Positions 8,666-16,161 of a DNA stretch of 18,984 nt are shown piece after piece. Position numbers and translations under genes: made by a program. Origin of the DNA: CAYXBG01 sp964463145 (GTDB taxonomy: Bacteria; Acidobacteriota; UBA6911; RPQK01; CBDAPI01). Position 1 is the stretch's first letter. Each line of letters begins with the position of its first letter. The stretch is taken from assembly GCA_964463145.1 (NCBI GenBank), contig CAYXBG010000027.1, positions 1 through 18,984 of the forward strand. Direction: 5' to 3'. The notes under the pieces are model-generated. The model saw only the letters and a program-made list of their open reading frames with translations, had not been told where the DNA came from and made no database searches.

Positions 8666-9379
8666 TTAATTGATCCAGTAGTCGTCGTCTCGGGGCCTAG
8701 TTTTTTTCTCGTAAACTCTAAAATTTTTCCTGGAACGTTTAGCTCGCCAGCTGCGGGATAGTTGATAAATATTCCGCCAGGATAGAAGCCCTTTCAGATA
8801 GAGGAAGGCGAATAGTCCGCCACCAAGATGGGCGACGTTGTCGACTGGTGAACCTGTGCTTCTAAGGGCAGATAAAAAAGCCAGGCCGAACAAGCCGGCG
8901 ACGAAATATTTCACTTTTATTGGGATAAAGAAATAGAGGTAGACTCGTCTTTCAGGAAAAAGGCTCCCGTAAGCCAGGAGAATACCGTAGATGGCTCCAC
9001 TGGCGCCGATCGTGGGTATGCTAGAAAAAGGATGAGCTAGGAGTGACAGGAGTCCTGCACCAGCACCAGTGATAAAAAAGAAGCGGACAAACTCGCGACT
9101 ACCTAGGTATCTTTCCATTTCGCAGCCGAACATCCAAAGAACAAAAAGGTTCATCAGGATGTGGTAGAAGTCGGCGTGAAAAAAAAGATAGGTTAGTGGT
9201 TGCCATAGAAAAAGTTTGGTCAACACGAAATGGGGTGTCAGACCAAAGATGAGAATCATTTCCCGTCCATCACCTACTGCAGAGAGACAGAATACTCCTA
9301 TGCAGCTTAAGATAAGGTACTTGACTGCCGGGGTGAGTTGGGGGCCAATAGTCAGCGTCCCACGGCGGTAGTCTTGCAT
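8666..9379 (-). CDS. Rhomboid-family intramembrane serine protease
   Basis: A 237-residue polytopic membrane protein with the full rhomboid signature. HILMN gives H73 and N77 of the HxxxN motif in the second membrane helix. GASG at 125-128 carries the nucleophile S127, and H184 in VAHLGGG completes the Ser-His dyad. About six hydrophobic helices can be seen between residues 19 and 200. The protein ends with a strongly basic tail (about 207-229), then DDDYWIN, predicted to be cytoplasmic by the positive-inside rule. Rhomboids cleave membrane-anchored substrates within or near the bilayer; the substrate here is unknown. The start at 9379 has only a weak AGAAG directly before it, but it is the only start that retains the whole first helix. 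It is divergent from rpiA and convergent with metK. Confidence 0.92.
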   Translation of the reverse strand: MQDYRRGTLTIGPQLTPAVKYLILSCIGVFCLSAVGDGREMILIFGLTPHFVLTKLFLWQPLTYLFFHADFYHILMNLFVLWMFGCEMERYLGSREFVRFFFITGAGAGLLSLLAHPFSSIPTIGASGAIYGILLAYGSLFPERRVYLYFFIPIKVKYFVAGLFGLAFLSALRSTGSPVDNVAHLGGGLFAFLYLKGLLSWRNIYQLSRSWRAKRSRKNFRVYEKKTRPRDDDYWIN

Positions 9380-9523
9380 CTTCTGATGATATCAGGTCTT
9401 TGGTGGGGGGTACAAAGTGGATACTGGGTGTTACAGCGGACCCTAATTTTTACTGGTTAATGCAGAGATGGATGCCTCGGGCTGGAAAATCACCATACTA
9501 TTCCCTTAGAGTAGAGAATTCCT

Positions 9524-10237
9524 ATGTCCATTCAAAACTCGGCGGAAAAATTAAAGAGGGCAGTAGGGCGAGCGGCAGCAGAAAAAGTCCACTCGGGCAC
9601 CTGTGTTGGTTTGGGTAGTGGTTCTACGGCAGCCCAGGCCATAGAGGCCATTGGTCTTCGTTTACAGGCGGGAGAGATTGAGGAAGTGGTTGGAGTAGCT
9701 ACTTCCAATCAGGCCTCCCTAGAGGCTAGCAAGGCTGGTATACCTCTTATGACGACTGATCAGGTAGACAGGATTGATCTAGTGATTGATGGTGCAGATG
9801 AGGTGTCACCCGGTGGGGTTTTATTGAAGGGTGGTGGTGGAGCGCAAGTTCTCGAAAAAATTATTGCCACGATGGCTCACAGCTTTATTGTTGTAATCGA
9901 CGATAGCAAGCTAGCCGGAAAGGTAGGTGTTCTTGCCCCGGTCTCGGTGGAAGTGATTCCGGAGGCCTTACCCCTAGTCATGCAGCGGTTGCAAGCCCTT
10001 GGAGGAAATCCAATTATCAGGATGAGAAAAAAAAGAGACATTCCATCAATCACGGATAGAAGAAATATGCTTATAGATGCATGGTTTGACGAAATCCTTG
10101 AACCAGGATTGCTAGGGGAGAAGATTGATTCCATACCTGGGGTTTTGGGTAATGGGATTTTTTCTGATTTGGCAGATACCATACTCGTAGCGGAGACGCG
10201 AAAAGAGGGGATCGTCATCTATGATTACCTGGAGTAG
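9524..10237 (+). CDS. rpiA: Ribose-5-phosphate isomerase A
   Basis: A 237-residue RpiA that interconverts ribose 5-phosphate and ribulose 5-phosphate in the pentose phosphate pathway. GLGSGSTA at 29-36 is the phosphate-binding loop. DGADEV at 89-94 supplies the two active-site Asp residues (D89 and D92), K102 in KGGGGA matches the conserved lysine, and E111, nine residues later, matches the catalytic Glu. The fourth Gly in KGGGGA replaces an Ala found in many homologues. The ribosome site before ATG 9524 is weak (AGAG). A Gfo/Idh/MocA oxidoreductase gene begins 48 bp downstream on the same strand, and a xylose operon converges from the other side, so the setting is pentose metabolism. Confidence 0.96.
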   Translation: MSIQNSAEKLKRAVGRAAAEKVHSGTCVGLGSGSTAAQAIEAIGLRLQAGEIEEVVGVATSNQASLEASKAGIPLMTTDQVDRIDLVIDGADEVSPGGVLLKGGGGAQVLEKIIATMAHSFIVVIDDSKLAGKVGVLAPVSVEVIPEALPLVMQRLQALGGNPIIRMRKKRDIPSITDRRNMLIDAWFDEILEPGLLGEKIDSIPGVLGNGIFSDLADTILVAETRKEGIVIYDYLE

Positions 10238-10285
10238 ATTTCCGACAATACGCTCGATCAATCTCATGACAAATAGAGGAGGCTT

Positions 10286-11407
10286 ATGTCTAAAGTTAAC
10301 GTAGCATTGATTGGATATGCCTTTATGGGTAAGGCTCACAGCAATGCCTATCGCCAGGTGAAAGCGTTTTTAGATCCTCCAGTAACCCCTGAGCTTAAGG
10401 TGATTTGTGGACGTAATGAAGCGAACGTCAAAGCTGCAGCGGATCGCTATGGTTGGCAAGAGTATGCGACTGACTGGAGGGAGGTTGTAAGACGAAAAGA
10501 TATTGATATTATTGATATTGTTACTCCTGGAGACAGCCATAAAGAAATAGCGGTAGCGGCGGCAGAAGCTGGAAAAACCATCCTATGCGAGAAGCCTCTC
10601 GCGAATTCCTTGTCTGAAGCAGAAGAGATGCTCAACGCCGTGAAAGCAGCCGGAGTTATGCATATGATCTGTCATAATTATCGAAAAGTTCCAGCCGTAA
10701 TGCTTGCCCGTCGGATTATTGAAGAGGGTCGGCTGGGGGAGATTTATCATTATCGCGGAACTTACTTGCAGGACTGGATAGTCGACCCCAATTTCCCATT
10801 GGTGTGGAGGTTGCGCGAGGAAAAGGCAGGATCTGGAGCCTTAGGAGATATTCTGTCACATTCTCTGGACCTCGCACGGTATTTGGTCGGTGAAATTGTC
10901 GAAGTTTCCAGTGTTCTCAACACTTTTATAAAGGAGAGACCTCTTCCAGATGATGAGACCCGCAAAGGTTCTGTCACTGTGGATGATGCAGCTGCTACTT
11001 TGGTTCGTTTTGCGAGTGGTGCGATCGGAACAATAGAGGGAAGTCGATTTTGTCTAGGACGCCGTAATTACAACCGGTTTGAAATTAATGGGAGCGAGGG
11101 TAGCCTGGCTTTTAATCTGGAAAGACTCAATGAATTAGAGGTTTATTTTCAGACGGACGAACCCGATGTGCAGGGATTCCGGACTGTTAATGCTACAGAT
11201 GCTGACCATCCTTACATGGATGCCTGGTGGCCACCAGGTCACATAATCGGATATGAACACTCATTCACTCATATCATCTACGAATTAATGCAGGGTGTTC
11301 ACACAGGGGAGAACCCCAAGCCAAATTTCCAAGACGGGTTCCGAAATCAACAAGTACTAGATGCAATTCAACGAGCAGGAGAATCCAAACGTTGGGAACG
11401 GGTCTAA
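10286..11407 (+). CDS. Gfo/Idh/MocA-family NAD(P)-dependent oxidoreductase
   Basis: A 373-residue sugar or polyol dehydrogenase of the Gfo/Idh/MocA family. The N-terminal Rossmann fold starts at residue 4 with GYAFMG at 10-15, a variant of the GxGxxG nucleotide loop. CEKPLA at 101-106 contains the conserved EKP with the catalytic lysine K103. The C-terminal domain has D188 and H192 (GDILSHSLDLARYL), the usual catalytic or substrate-binding pair. AGGAGG precedes ATG 10286 with good spacing. The substrate cannot be read from the sequence: the family covers inositol, glucose-fructose, anhydrosugar, xylose and many other sugars. Its place after rpiA and tail-to-tail with xylBA suggests a pentose or related sugar, but that is inference from neighbours only. 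Confidence 0.9.
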   Translation: MSKVNVALIGYAFMGKAHSNAYRQVKAFLDPPVTPELKVICGRNEANVKAAADRYGWQEYATDWREVVRRKDIDIIDIVTPGDSHKEIAVAAAEAGKTILCEKPLANSLSEAEEMLNAVKAAGVMHMICHNYRKVPAVMLARRIIEEGRLGEIYHYRGTYLQDWIVDPNFPLVWRLREEKAGSGALGDILSHSLDLARYLVGEIVEVSSVLNTFIKERPLPDDETRKGSVTVDDAAATLVRFASGAIGTIEGSRFCLGRRNYNRFEINGSEGSLAFNLERLNELEVYFQTDEPDVQGFRTVNATDADHPYMDAWWPPGHIIGYEHSFTHIIYELMQGVHTGENPKPNFQDGFRNQQVLDAIQRAGESKRWERV

Positions 11408-11485
11408 TAAGAGACTGTTGATTCGTATACACTTAACCTTATACCTCGAGGGGCGCTGATCGGAATCCTAGAGCTGCAGGCTAGG

Positions 11486-12649
11486 TTAACGGACTCCTAG
11501 TAGAAGCTCCACGGTCAATTGGTCCAATCGTTCATAGGATAAACTCCGCTTGCTAAGTTCGGTTCGGTCCAAAGGGTTTTCTAAGAGAGAGCTTGCAGTA
11601 CTGGGAGAATACTTGGTGGGGAAGTTTCTCGAGAGTGAGTCTTGTTTGAGTATAGTAAGTAAATCTTGTATTTCGTGATCCTCTGAGAATTGTCGGGCTT
11701 TTTCCTTCAGAATTAGGTAGGTGCGCATACAGCCAGCGGCGAAATCCCAAACACCCTCGGTATTCTCAGTCCTATAGCAGTGGGCATCAAAATGAAGAGG
11801 TCCACTGTAGCCAACTTCCTCAAGCAGCTTGACCAGGAAAAAACTGGACTTAATATTTTCGGACCCGAAACGAAGATCTTGATCGAAGCGTCCCGGTTTT
11901 TGGTCATTCAGATCGATATGGAAAAGTTTGTCAGCATCCCAAGCCTGGGCAACTGCATGATGAAAGTTGAGCCCAGTCATCTGTTCATGAGCCACTTCGG
12001 GATTTACTCCTACCATATCTGAATCTTGCAGAGTAGATATGAAGCCAAGCATGGCCCCTGTAGATGGGAGATAGATGTCCCCACGTGGTTCATTAGGCTT
12101 GGCCTCAAGGGCGAATTTCAGTTTGTAGTTGTTGTCTTTTACGTATTCGGTCAGGAAATTCAGACTGTCACGGAACCATCTCAAGGCATCAAGGGGATTT
12201 TTGGAAGCATCTACTTCGGCGCCTTCACGGCCTCCCCAGAAAACATAGATTTGAGCTCCGAGCTCGACTCCCAGATCGATAGCGCGCATTGTTTTCTGAA
12301 GTGCATAAGCCCGTATTGCAGCGTCATTAGATGTGAAGGCTCCATCTTTGAAAACGGGGTCTGTGAAGAGGTTTGTAGTCGCCATGGGTACACATAATCC
12401 ATGATCACTCAGGGCCTGCTTGAAATCGGACACTATTACATTTTTTTCATTTAACGAAGCGTCGATCGGTACCAAATCGTTGTCGTGTAGGTTGACGCCA
12501 TAAGCGCCTAGGCCAGAAAGCCGTTTCACTATTTCTGTTGGGGGGATATGAGGACGAGTGGGTTTGCCGAAAGGATCTCTTCCTACATTCCCGACTGTCC
12601 AGAGCCCAAATGTAAATCTATCCTCGGGGACGGGCTTAAATGTATTCAT
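11486..12649 (-). CDS. xylA: Xylose isomerase, short (class I) type
   Basis: A 387-residue xylose isomerase converting D-xylose to D-xylulose with two divalent metals. Active-site residues fall at almost the same numbers as in the Streptomyces enzymes: H55 and D58 (LHDNDL), E182 and K184 (LEAKPNEPRGD), E218 and H221 (NPEVAHEQM), D245, D255 and D257 (HIDLND, FDQDLRFG), and D287 (HFDAH). WGGREG at 138-143 is also typical. The length and lack of a 40-50-residue N-terminal extension place it in the short class rather than the E. coli-like class II. Its ATG shares one base with the xylB stop (TAATG), with AAGGA upstream, so translation is coupled to xylB. It converges on the oxidoreductase gene with 78 bp between stops. 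Confidence 0.96.
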   Translation of the reverse strand: MNTFKPVPEDRFTFGLWTVGNVGRDPFGKPTRPHIPPTEIVKRLSGLGAYGVNLHDNDLVPIDASLNEKNVIVSDFKQALSDHGLCVPMATTNLFTDPVFKDGAFTSNDAAIRAYALQKTMRAIDLGVELGAQIYVFWGGREGAEVDASKNPLDALRWFRDSLNFLTEYVKDNNYKLKFALEAKPNEPRGDIYLPSTGAMLGFISTLQDSDMVGVNPEVAHEQMTGLNFHHAVAQAWDADKLFHIDLNDQKPGRFDQDLRFGSENIKSSFFLVKLLEEVGYSGPLHFDAHCYRTENTEGVWDFAAGCMRTYLILKEKARQFSEDHEIQDLLTILKQDSLSRNFPTKYSPSTASSLLENPLDRTELSKRSLSYERLDQLTVELLLGVR

Positions 12650-14178
12650 TACTTATCCTTCTGATTGAGATGCCTTATTAGGGAGCGATGTTGTTGGAAA
12701 ATTGTTGATTCTTTTAGATTGTGAGTTAGGTCGAGGTAGAGTTGGGAGAGGGCTTCATAGACCTGGCTATTGGCCAGGTTCGGTTCATTAACACTTGCTG
12801 GGTCCAGCTCGACATATTTATCGACCAAGTCAGTGATAGGTTCTCCCGAACAACACCAAGCGGCCTGGAGCGCAGCACCGAAGGAAGGCCCTTCCTCAAT
12901 TTTGGGGACAACGACACGGGTTTTGAAAATGTCGGAGGCTATTTGTCTCCAGGCTTGACTTCGCGATCCGCCTCCAATGAGACGTATTTCTTCGACAGTA
13001 AGTCCCAGCCTTCGGAATCGATCCAGCCCATAATTCAAGCCTAGGGTGACGCCCTCAACTACAGCCCGTGACAAGTGTGCTGCTGATGCAGTCTCTTTTC
13101 TCAATCCAATCAGGACGCCTGTTCCTTCAGGTATGTTAGGCAGTCGTTCGCCTTCCAAGTAAGGAAGCATCAGGAGTCCATTTGAGCCAGCAGGGATGGA
13201 ATTCACTGTAGCGTCGAAGTCATCAAAATCACATCCCAGAAATGAATGCCGTATGCTTTCGGTGGCAGTGGTGACATTCATAGTACAGGCTAAGGGCAAC
13301 CAACTGCCGGTACTGTCGCAGAAACAGGAGATTTCTCCACTGGGATCATCTATGGGGCTGGTTTGGTATGAGTAGAGTGTGCCAGAAGTACCAAGACTTA
13401 CAGTCATGACCCCACTGGAAACGTTACCCGATCCGATAGCCCCCATCATATTGTCCCCTCCTCCTGAGCTGACAAGAGTTTGGGGTGAGATCCCTAGTTT
13501 TGTTGCCACCTTAGATCTTACTCGTCCTGCTGGCTGATGTGATTCAATTAGACGTGGAAGGCACGAATACAAATCAAATGAGGAATCTATCAATTTCAGA
13601 ACTGACGGCAGCCACATTCGTCTGCGGACATCGAAATATCCAGTACCGCTAGCATCCCCAGGCTCAGTTACGGTTTCACCTGTTAGAAATAGGTTCAGGT
13701 AGTCGTGAGGCAGTAATATATGCTGGAGCTTCGAATAATTATCAGGTTCGTTCTCTTTCAGCCACAGGATTTTTGAGGCTGTGAAACCAGCTGGTAGAAG
13801 ATTTCCAACCATTCGGTAGTATTTATCAGCCCCCCCGGCGGAATCCACGATGAAGTCACATTGCTTGGCTGTACTCGTGTCGCACCAGAGTTTGGCAGGT
13901 CGGATTACCTTATGGGCGGAGTCGAGAGGCACAAAGCCGTGTTGCTGACCAGAAATTCCGATTCCCTGGATACGTTTCAGGTCGACTCCTAGAGTTCCTA
14001 ACTTGGCCACGCAATCGATGAGTGCCTCGATCCATATTTGTGGGTGCTGTTCTTGGTGGCCTGGGGGAAGTCCTGTGATCATGGCATAGGGTTGTGAAAC
14101 CACCCAAAACCCCCGACTAGGGGGGTCCCAAGCAGTGGCTTTGAGTCCTTGTGTACCGCAATCAATTCCCAAAAACAT
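12649..14178 (-). CDS. xylB: Xylulokinase
   Basis: A 509-residue FGGY-family sugar kinase that phosphorylates D-xylulose to xylulose 5-phosphate. The N terminus MFLGIDCGTQGLKA carries the conserved D6 and the phosphate loop. GISGQQHG at 74-81 matches the substrate-binding ISGQMHG of E. coli XylB, and GGGDN at 239-243 contains the catalytic-base Asp D242. The second ATPase domain has GTSGT and, near the C terminus, GGGSRSQAWRQIASD, the usual adenine-binding segment. Coupling to xylA supports xylulose as substrate. I chose ATG 14178 because family members begin at this point; a TTG at 14220 would add 14 residues. Neither start has a good ribosome site. The gene is first in a two-gene operon; no xylose transporter or XylR-like regulator is visible nearby. 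Confidence 0.93.
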   Translation of the reverse strand: MFLGIDCGTQGLKATAWDPPSRGFWVVSQPYAMITGLPPGHQEQHPQIWIEALIDCVAKLGTLGVDLKRIQGIGISGQQHGFVPLDSAHKVIRPAKLWCDTSTAKQCDFIVDSAGGADKYYRMVGNLLPAGFTASKILWLKENEPDNYSKLQHILLPHDYLNLFLTGETVTEPGDASGTGYFDVRRRMWLPSVLKLIDSSFDLYSCLPRLIESHQPAGRVRSKVATKLGISPQTLVSSGGGDNMMGAIGSGNVSSGVMTVSLGTSGTLYSYQTSPIDDPSGEISCFCDSTGSWLPLACTMNVTTATESIRHSFLGCDFDDFDATVNSIPAGSNGLLMLPYLEGERLPNIPEGTGVLIGLRKETASAAHLSRAVVEGVTLGLNYGLDRFRRLGLTVEEIRLIGGGSRSQAWRQIASDIFKTRVVVPKIEEGPSFGAALQAAWCCSGEPITDLVDKYVELDPASVNEPNLANSQVYEALSQLYLDLTHNLKESTIFQQHRSLIRHLNQKDK

Positions 14179-14725
14179 ATAGATCGTGCTGATGATATGT
14201 GCCCGATTCTCATGAAGCAATCCATTTTATTGAAATGGTTAAGATGTTTAAAAGCAATGGGATAGCGAACGGACACTAATAATGCTTTCGGAATTTTGGA
14301 TTAGAGTAATCCTCAAGATGGGGTGATTAATCTTAGAAGATAAATTTAAACCCTTTGTTTTCAATGCCTTGACGGGGATGAATGGTTTATAGGCATGGAA
14401 ATTGCTAGTAAGGGTAGTGAGTCGTAGTCCAAGGACTTCTACTCGGTGAAAAAAGTCTTTGTTGGGAGATAGAGACTCCAGGGGGTAGGTTGGTAACTGG
14501 GTGAAATGCGAAAGTATTTTAGCCTGGGAAGACAGCTCGGTTTTCAACCTGCTCCGTTTTTCCCCTCCTGAAAAGTTAGTTTCCCTTCTTGTCTAAGCAA
14601 TCTGAGAACGTCTTCGCTACCGTCGGTATTGAAATCTTGCCTCGGCTTTTTCTTTAGAAATCAATGTTGGTGGCCTGTGGTACTGTTCGAGTTCACCCTT
14701 ATGAGATGGAGAAAAAAGGCGGGCC
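14179..14725. other. Gap between xylB and thyA, no convincing gene
   Basis: This 547-bp stretch separates divergent xylBA and thyA. It must hold both promoters. I find no RNA gene and no recognisable protein. A 99-codon minus-strand reading frame (14248-14547) opens at a TTG with GGAG 4 nt upstream, but its translation resembles nothing I know and would cover the likely operator region. On the plus strand, TTGAAA (14629-14634) and TTTAGA (14653-14658), 18 nt apart, are a weak candidate promoter for thyA. The length is unusual for this compact window, so a decayed regulator gene is possible, but I see no direct trace of one. Confidence 0.5.
14298..14332. promoter_or_regulatory. Paired TAATC palindromes upstream of xylB
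   Basis: Two inverted repeats lie about 120-150 bp upstream of the xylB start. GGATTA-GAG-TAATCC spans 14298-14312 as a perfect 6-bp dyad, and GATTAATC spans 14325-14332 as a perfect 8-bp palindrome. Both are built from the half-site GATTA/TAATC, and their centres are about 23-24 bp apart. Repeated half-sites at this distance could bind a dimeric regulator of xylBA. No regulator gene is nearby, and short AT-rich palindromes also occur by chance. Confidence 0.28.
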
Positions 14726-15520
14726 ATGCGAGTCTATCTTGATCTATTAGAAGAGATTATCGCTCGGGGCATCCAAAAGGGAGACCGGACCGGGACCGGT
14801 ACATACAGCATTTTTGGCCATCAAATGAGATTTGATTTGGAAGAGGGATTTCCTCTCCTAACCACTAAAAAGATTCATTTTAAGTCCGTGGTTCATGAGC
14901 TGTTATGGTTCATATCAGGTAGTACGAATATCCAATACCTTAATGAAAAAGGAGTTAGGATTTGGAACGAATGGGCCGACGAGAAAGGAGAATTGGGCCC
15001 GGTCTACGGCTATCAGTGGCGTTCGTGGCCTGATGGGGAAGGCGGATCGATCGATCAGATGAGCCGACTCATAGAGCAGATTAGGACTAATCCGGATTCT
15101 AGGAGGCTTGTTGTGAGTGCATGGAATGTGGGTCAGCTTGAGAGAATGAAGTTGCCTCCTTGCCATGTATTGTTTCAATTTTATGTCGCTAATGGGAGGC
15201 TTTCATGTCAGCTTTATCAGAGGAGTGCGGATGTTTTCTTAGGTGTCCCGTTTAACATAGCTTCCTATGCATTATTGACACAAATGATCGCCCAGGTATG
15301 TGAATTGGAGGTAGGGGAGTTCGTGCATACATTTGGCGATGTGCATCTTTATGCCAACCATATCGAGCAGGCTAGAGAGCAAGTGAATCGTGTACCGAAG
15401 TCGTTACCGAGTCTTCAACTGAACAAAAGCGTGAAATCTCTTTTTGAATTCCAGTATAAGGACATTACTCTTTCCGATTACGATCCGCTTCCTCACATTA
15501 AGGCACCCATCGCTGTGTGA
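14726..15520 (+). CDS. thyA: Thymidylate synthase
   Basis: A 264-residue ThyA, the same length as the E. coli enzyme. It methylates dUMP to dTMP using 5,10-methylenetetrahydrofolate and releases dihydrofolate. The nucleophile C146 lies in LPPCHVLFQFYV, preceded by DSRRLVVSAWN with the dUMP phosphate-binding arginines. R21 is in KGDRTGTGT, and RSADVFLGVPFN with D169 and N177 and GDVHLYANH with the conserved His and Tyr complete the active site. There are no insertions or missing residues. GGAG lies about 14 nt before ATG 14726, farther than usual. The stop is followed after 26 bp by the folA start, forming the classic thyA-folA pair in which FolA regenerates the tetrahydrofolate that ThyA consumes. 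Confidence 0.98.
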   Translation: MRVYLDLLEEIIARGIQKGDRTGTGTYSIFGHQMRFDLEEGFPLLTTKKIHFKSVVHELLWFISGSTNIQYLNEKGVRIWNEWADEKGELGPVYGYQWRSWPDGEGGSIDQMSRLIEQIRTNPDSRRLVVSAWNVGQLERMKLPPCHVLFQFYVANGRLSCQLYQRSADVFLGVPFNIASYALLTQMIAQVCELEVGEFVHTFGDVHLYANHIEQAREQVNRVPKSLPSLQLNKSVKSLFEFQYKDITLSDYDPLPHIKAPIAV

Positions 15521-15546
15521 TCGACTTGAACCGGATGAGTGTTGCT

Positions 15547-16041
15547 ATGTTGTCTTTAATTACCGCAGTCTCAGAAAACGGGGTTATTGGAAAGGATAAT
15601 CGTCTTCCATGGCGGATTTCATCCGATTTGAAACGTTTCAAGAGATTGACGATGGGGCATACATTGATACTGGGACGGAAAACTTTTGAATCCATTGGAA
15701 AGCCTTTGCCCGGTCGGGACACAGTAGTTATCACTCGCAGTGAAGGATGGCATTACCCCGGGGTGAGGGTAGCCCATTCAATTGATGAAGCCCTTCACTA
15801 TGCCTCCTCAGATAATTATCCTTATGTCGGTGGCGGAGCACAGATATACGCGATGGCTCTTCCACTGGCGAAGCAGATACATCTGACTAGAGTTCACACG
15901 ACTATCCAAGGGGATGTGTTATTCCCCGAGATTGATCCGGAAGAATGGGAATTGACTTCAGAGAAAAAATTTCCAGCCAATGCCCATGATGAGTATTCGA
16001 CTACCTATCAAATCATGAATCGTGTCAGAGTGAAGAGTTGA
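15547..16041 (+). CDS. folA: Dihydrofolate reductase
   Basis: A 164-residue DHFR that reduces dihydrofolate to tetrahydrofolate with NADPH. From the chosen start, MLSLITAVSENGVIGKDNRLPW aligns with E. coli FolA without gaps, giving W22 and the catalytic acid D27 (ISSDLKRFK) at the same numbers. LGRKTFESIG is the NADPH-binding helix region, and YVGGGAQIY is the GG-containing cofactor loop. I chose ATG 15547 on this alignment. Two earlier in-frame starts exist: ATG 15535, and GTG 15517, which overlaps the thyA stop. These would add 4 or 10 residues that the family does not have. The GGATGAG sequence before 15547 is a moderate ribosome site. A strong hairpin follows 5 bp after the stop. Confidence 0.96.
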   Translation: MLSLITAVSENGVIGKDNRLPWRISSDLKRFKRLTMGHTLILGRKTFESIGKPLPGRDTVVITRSEGWHYPGVRVAHSIDEALHYASSDNYPYVGGGAQIYAMALPLAKQIHLTRVHTTIQGDVLFPEIDPEEWELTSEKKFPANAHDEYSTTYQIMNRVRVKS

Positions 16042-16046
16042 AAATT

Positions 16047-16083
16047 CCCCCACTAAGAACTTGATGACAGTCTTTGGTGGGGG
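16047..16083 (+). terminator. GC-rich hairpin after folA, possible terminator
   Basis: Beginning 5 bp after the folA stop, CCCCCAC (16047-16053) pairs with GTGGGGG (16077-16083). The stem extends by four weaker pairs, two of them G-T, to 16057/16073, leaving a loop of about 15 nt. On the plus strand no U tract follows (GTGTCTATT), so it is not a standard intrinsic terminator; on the minus strand the stem is followed by AATTTT, but no minus-strand gene ends here. It may instead protect the thyA-folA mRNA end or lower read-through into mtnA. Confidence 0.4.
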
Positions 16084-16161
16084 TGTCTATTGGAGTACTG
16101 AAGACCAACCAATAGCTAGGGTGGATTGCCTGGAAGAATCGGGTGGTGTAAGTTTGCTGTC

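Noticed and set aside
11467..11485. An inverted repeat CCTAG ... CTAGG just beyond the xylA stop, a possible terminator between convergent genes.
   Set aside because: Only five pairs with a nine-base loop and no T run on either side; too weak to call.
14248..14547. A 99-codon minus-strand reading frame starting at TTG, with GGAG 4 nt upstream.
   Set aside because: The translation shows no known motif, is rich in Ser, Thr and Leu in a low-complexity way, and covers the region expected to hold the xylB control sites. It could be real, but the sequence does not support it.
14681..14697. GTTCGAGTTC resembling a tRNA T-loop upstream of thyA.
   Set aside because: The flanking bases do not form a T stem and no acceptor, D or anticodon arms can be built around it.
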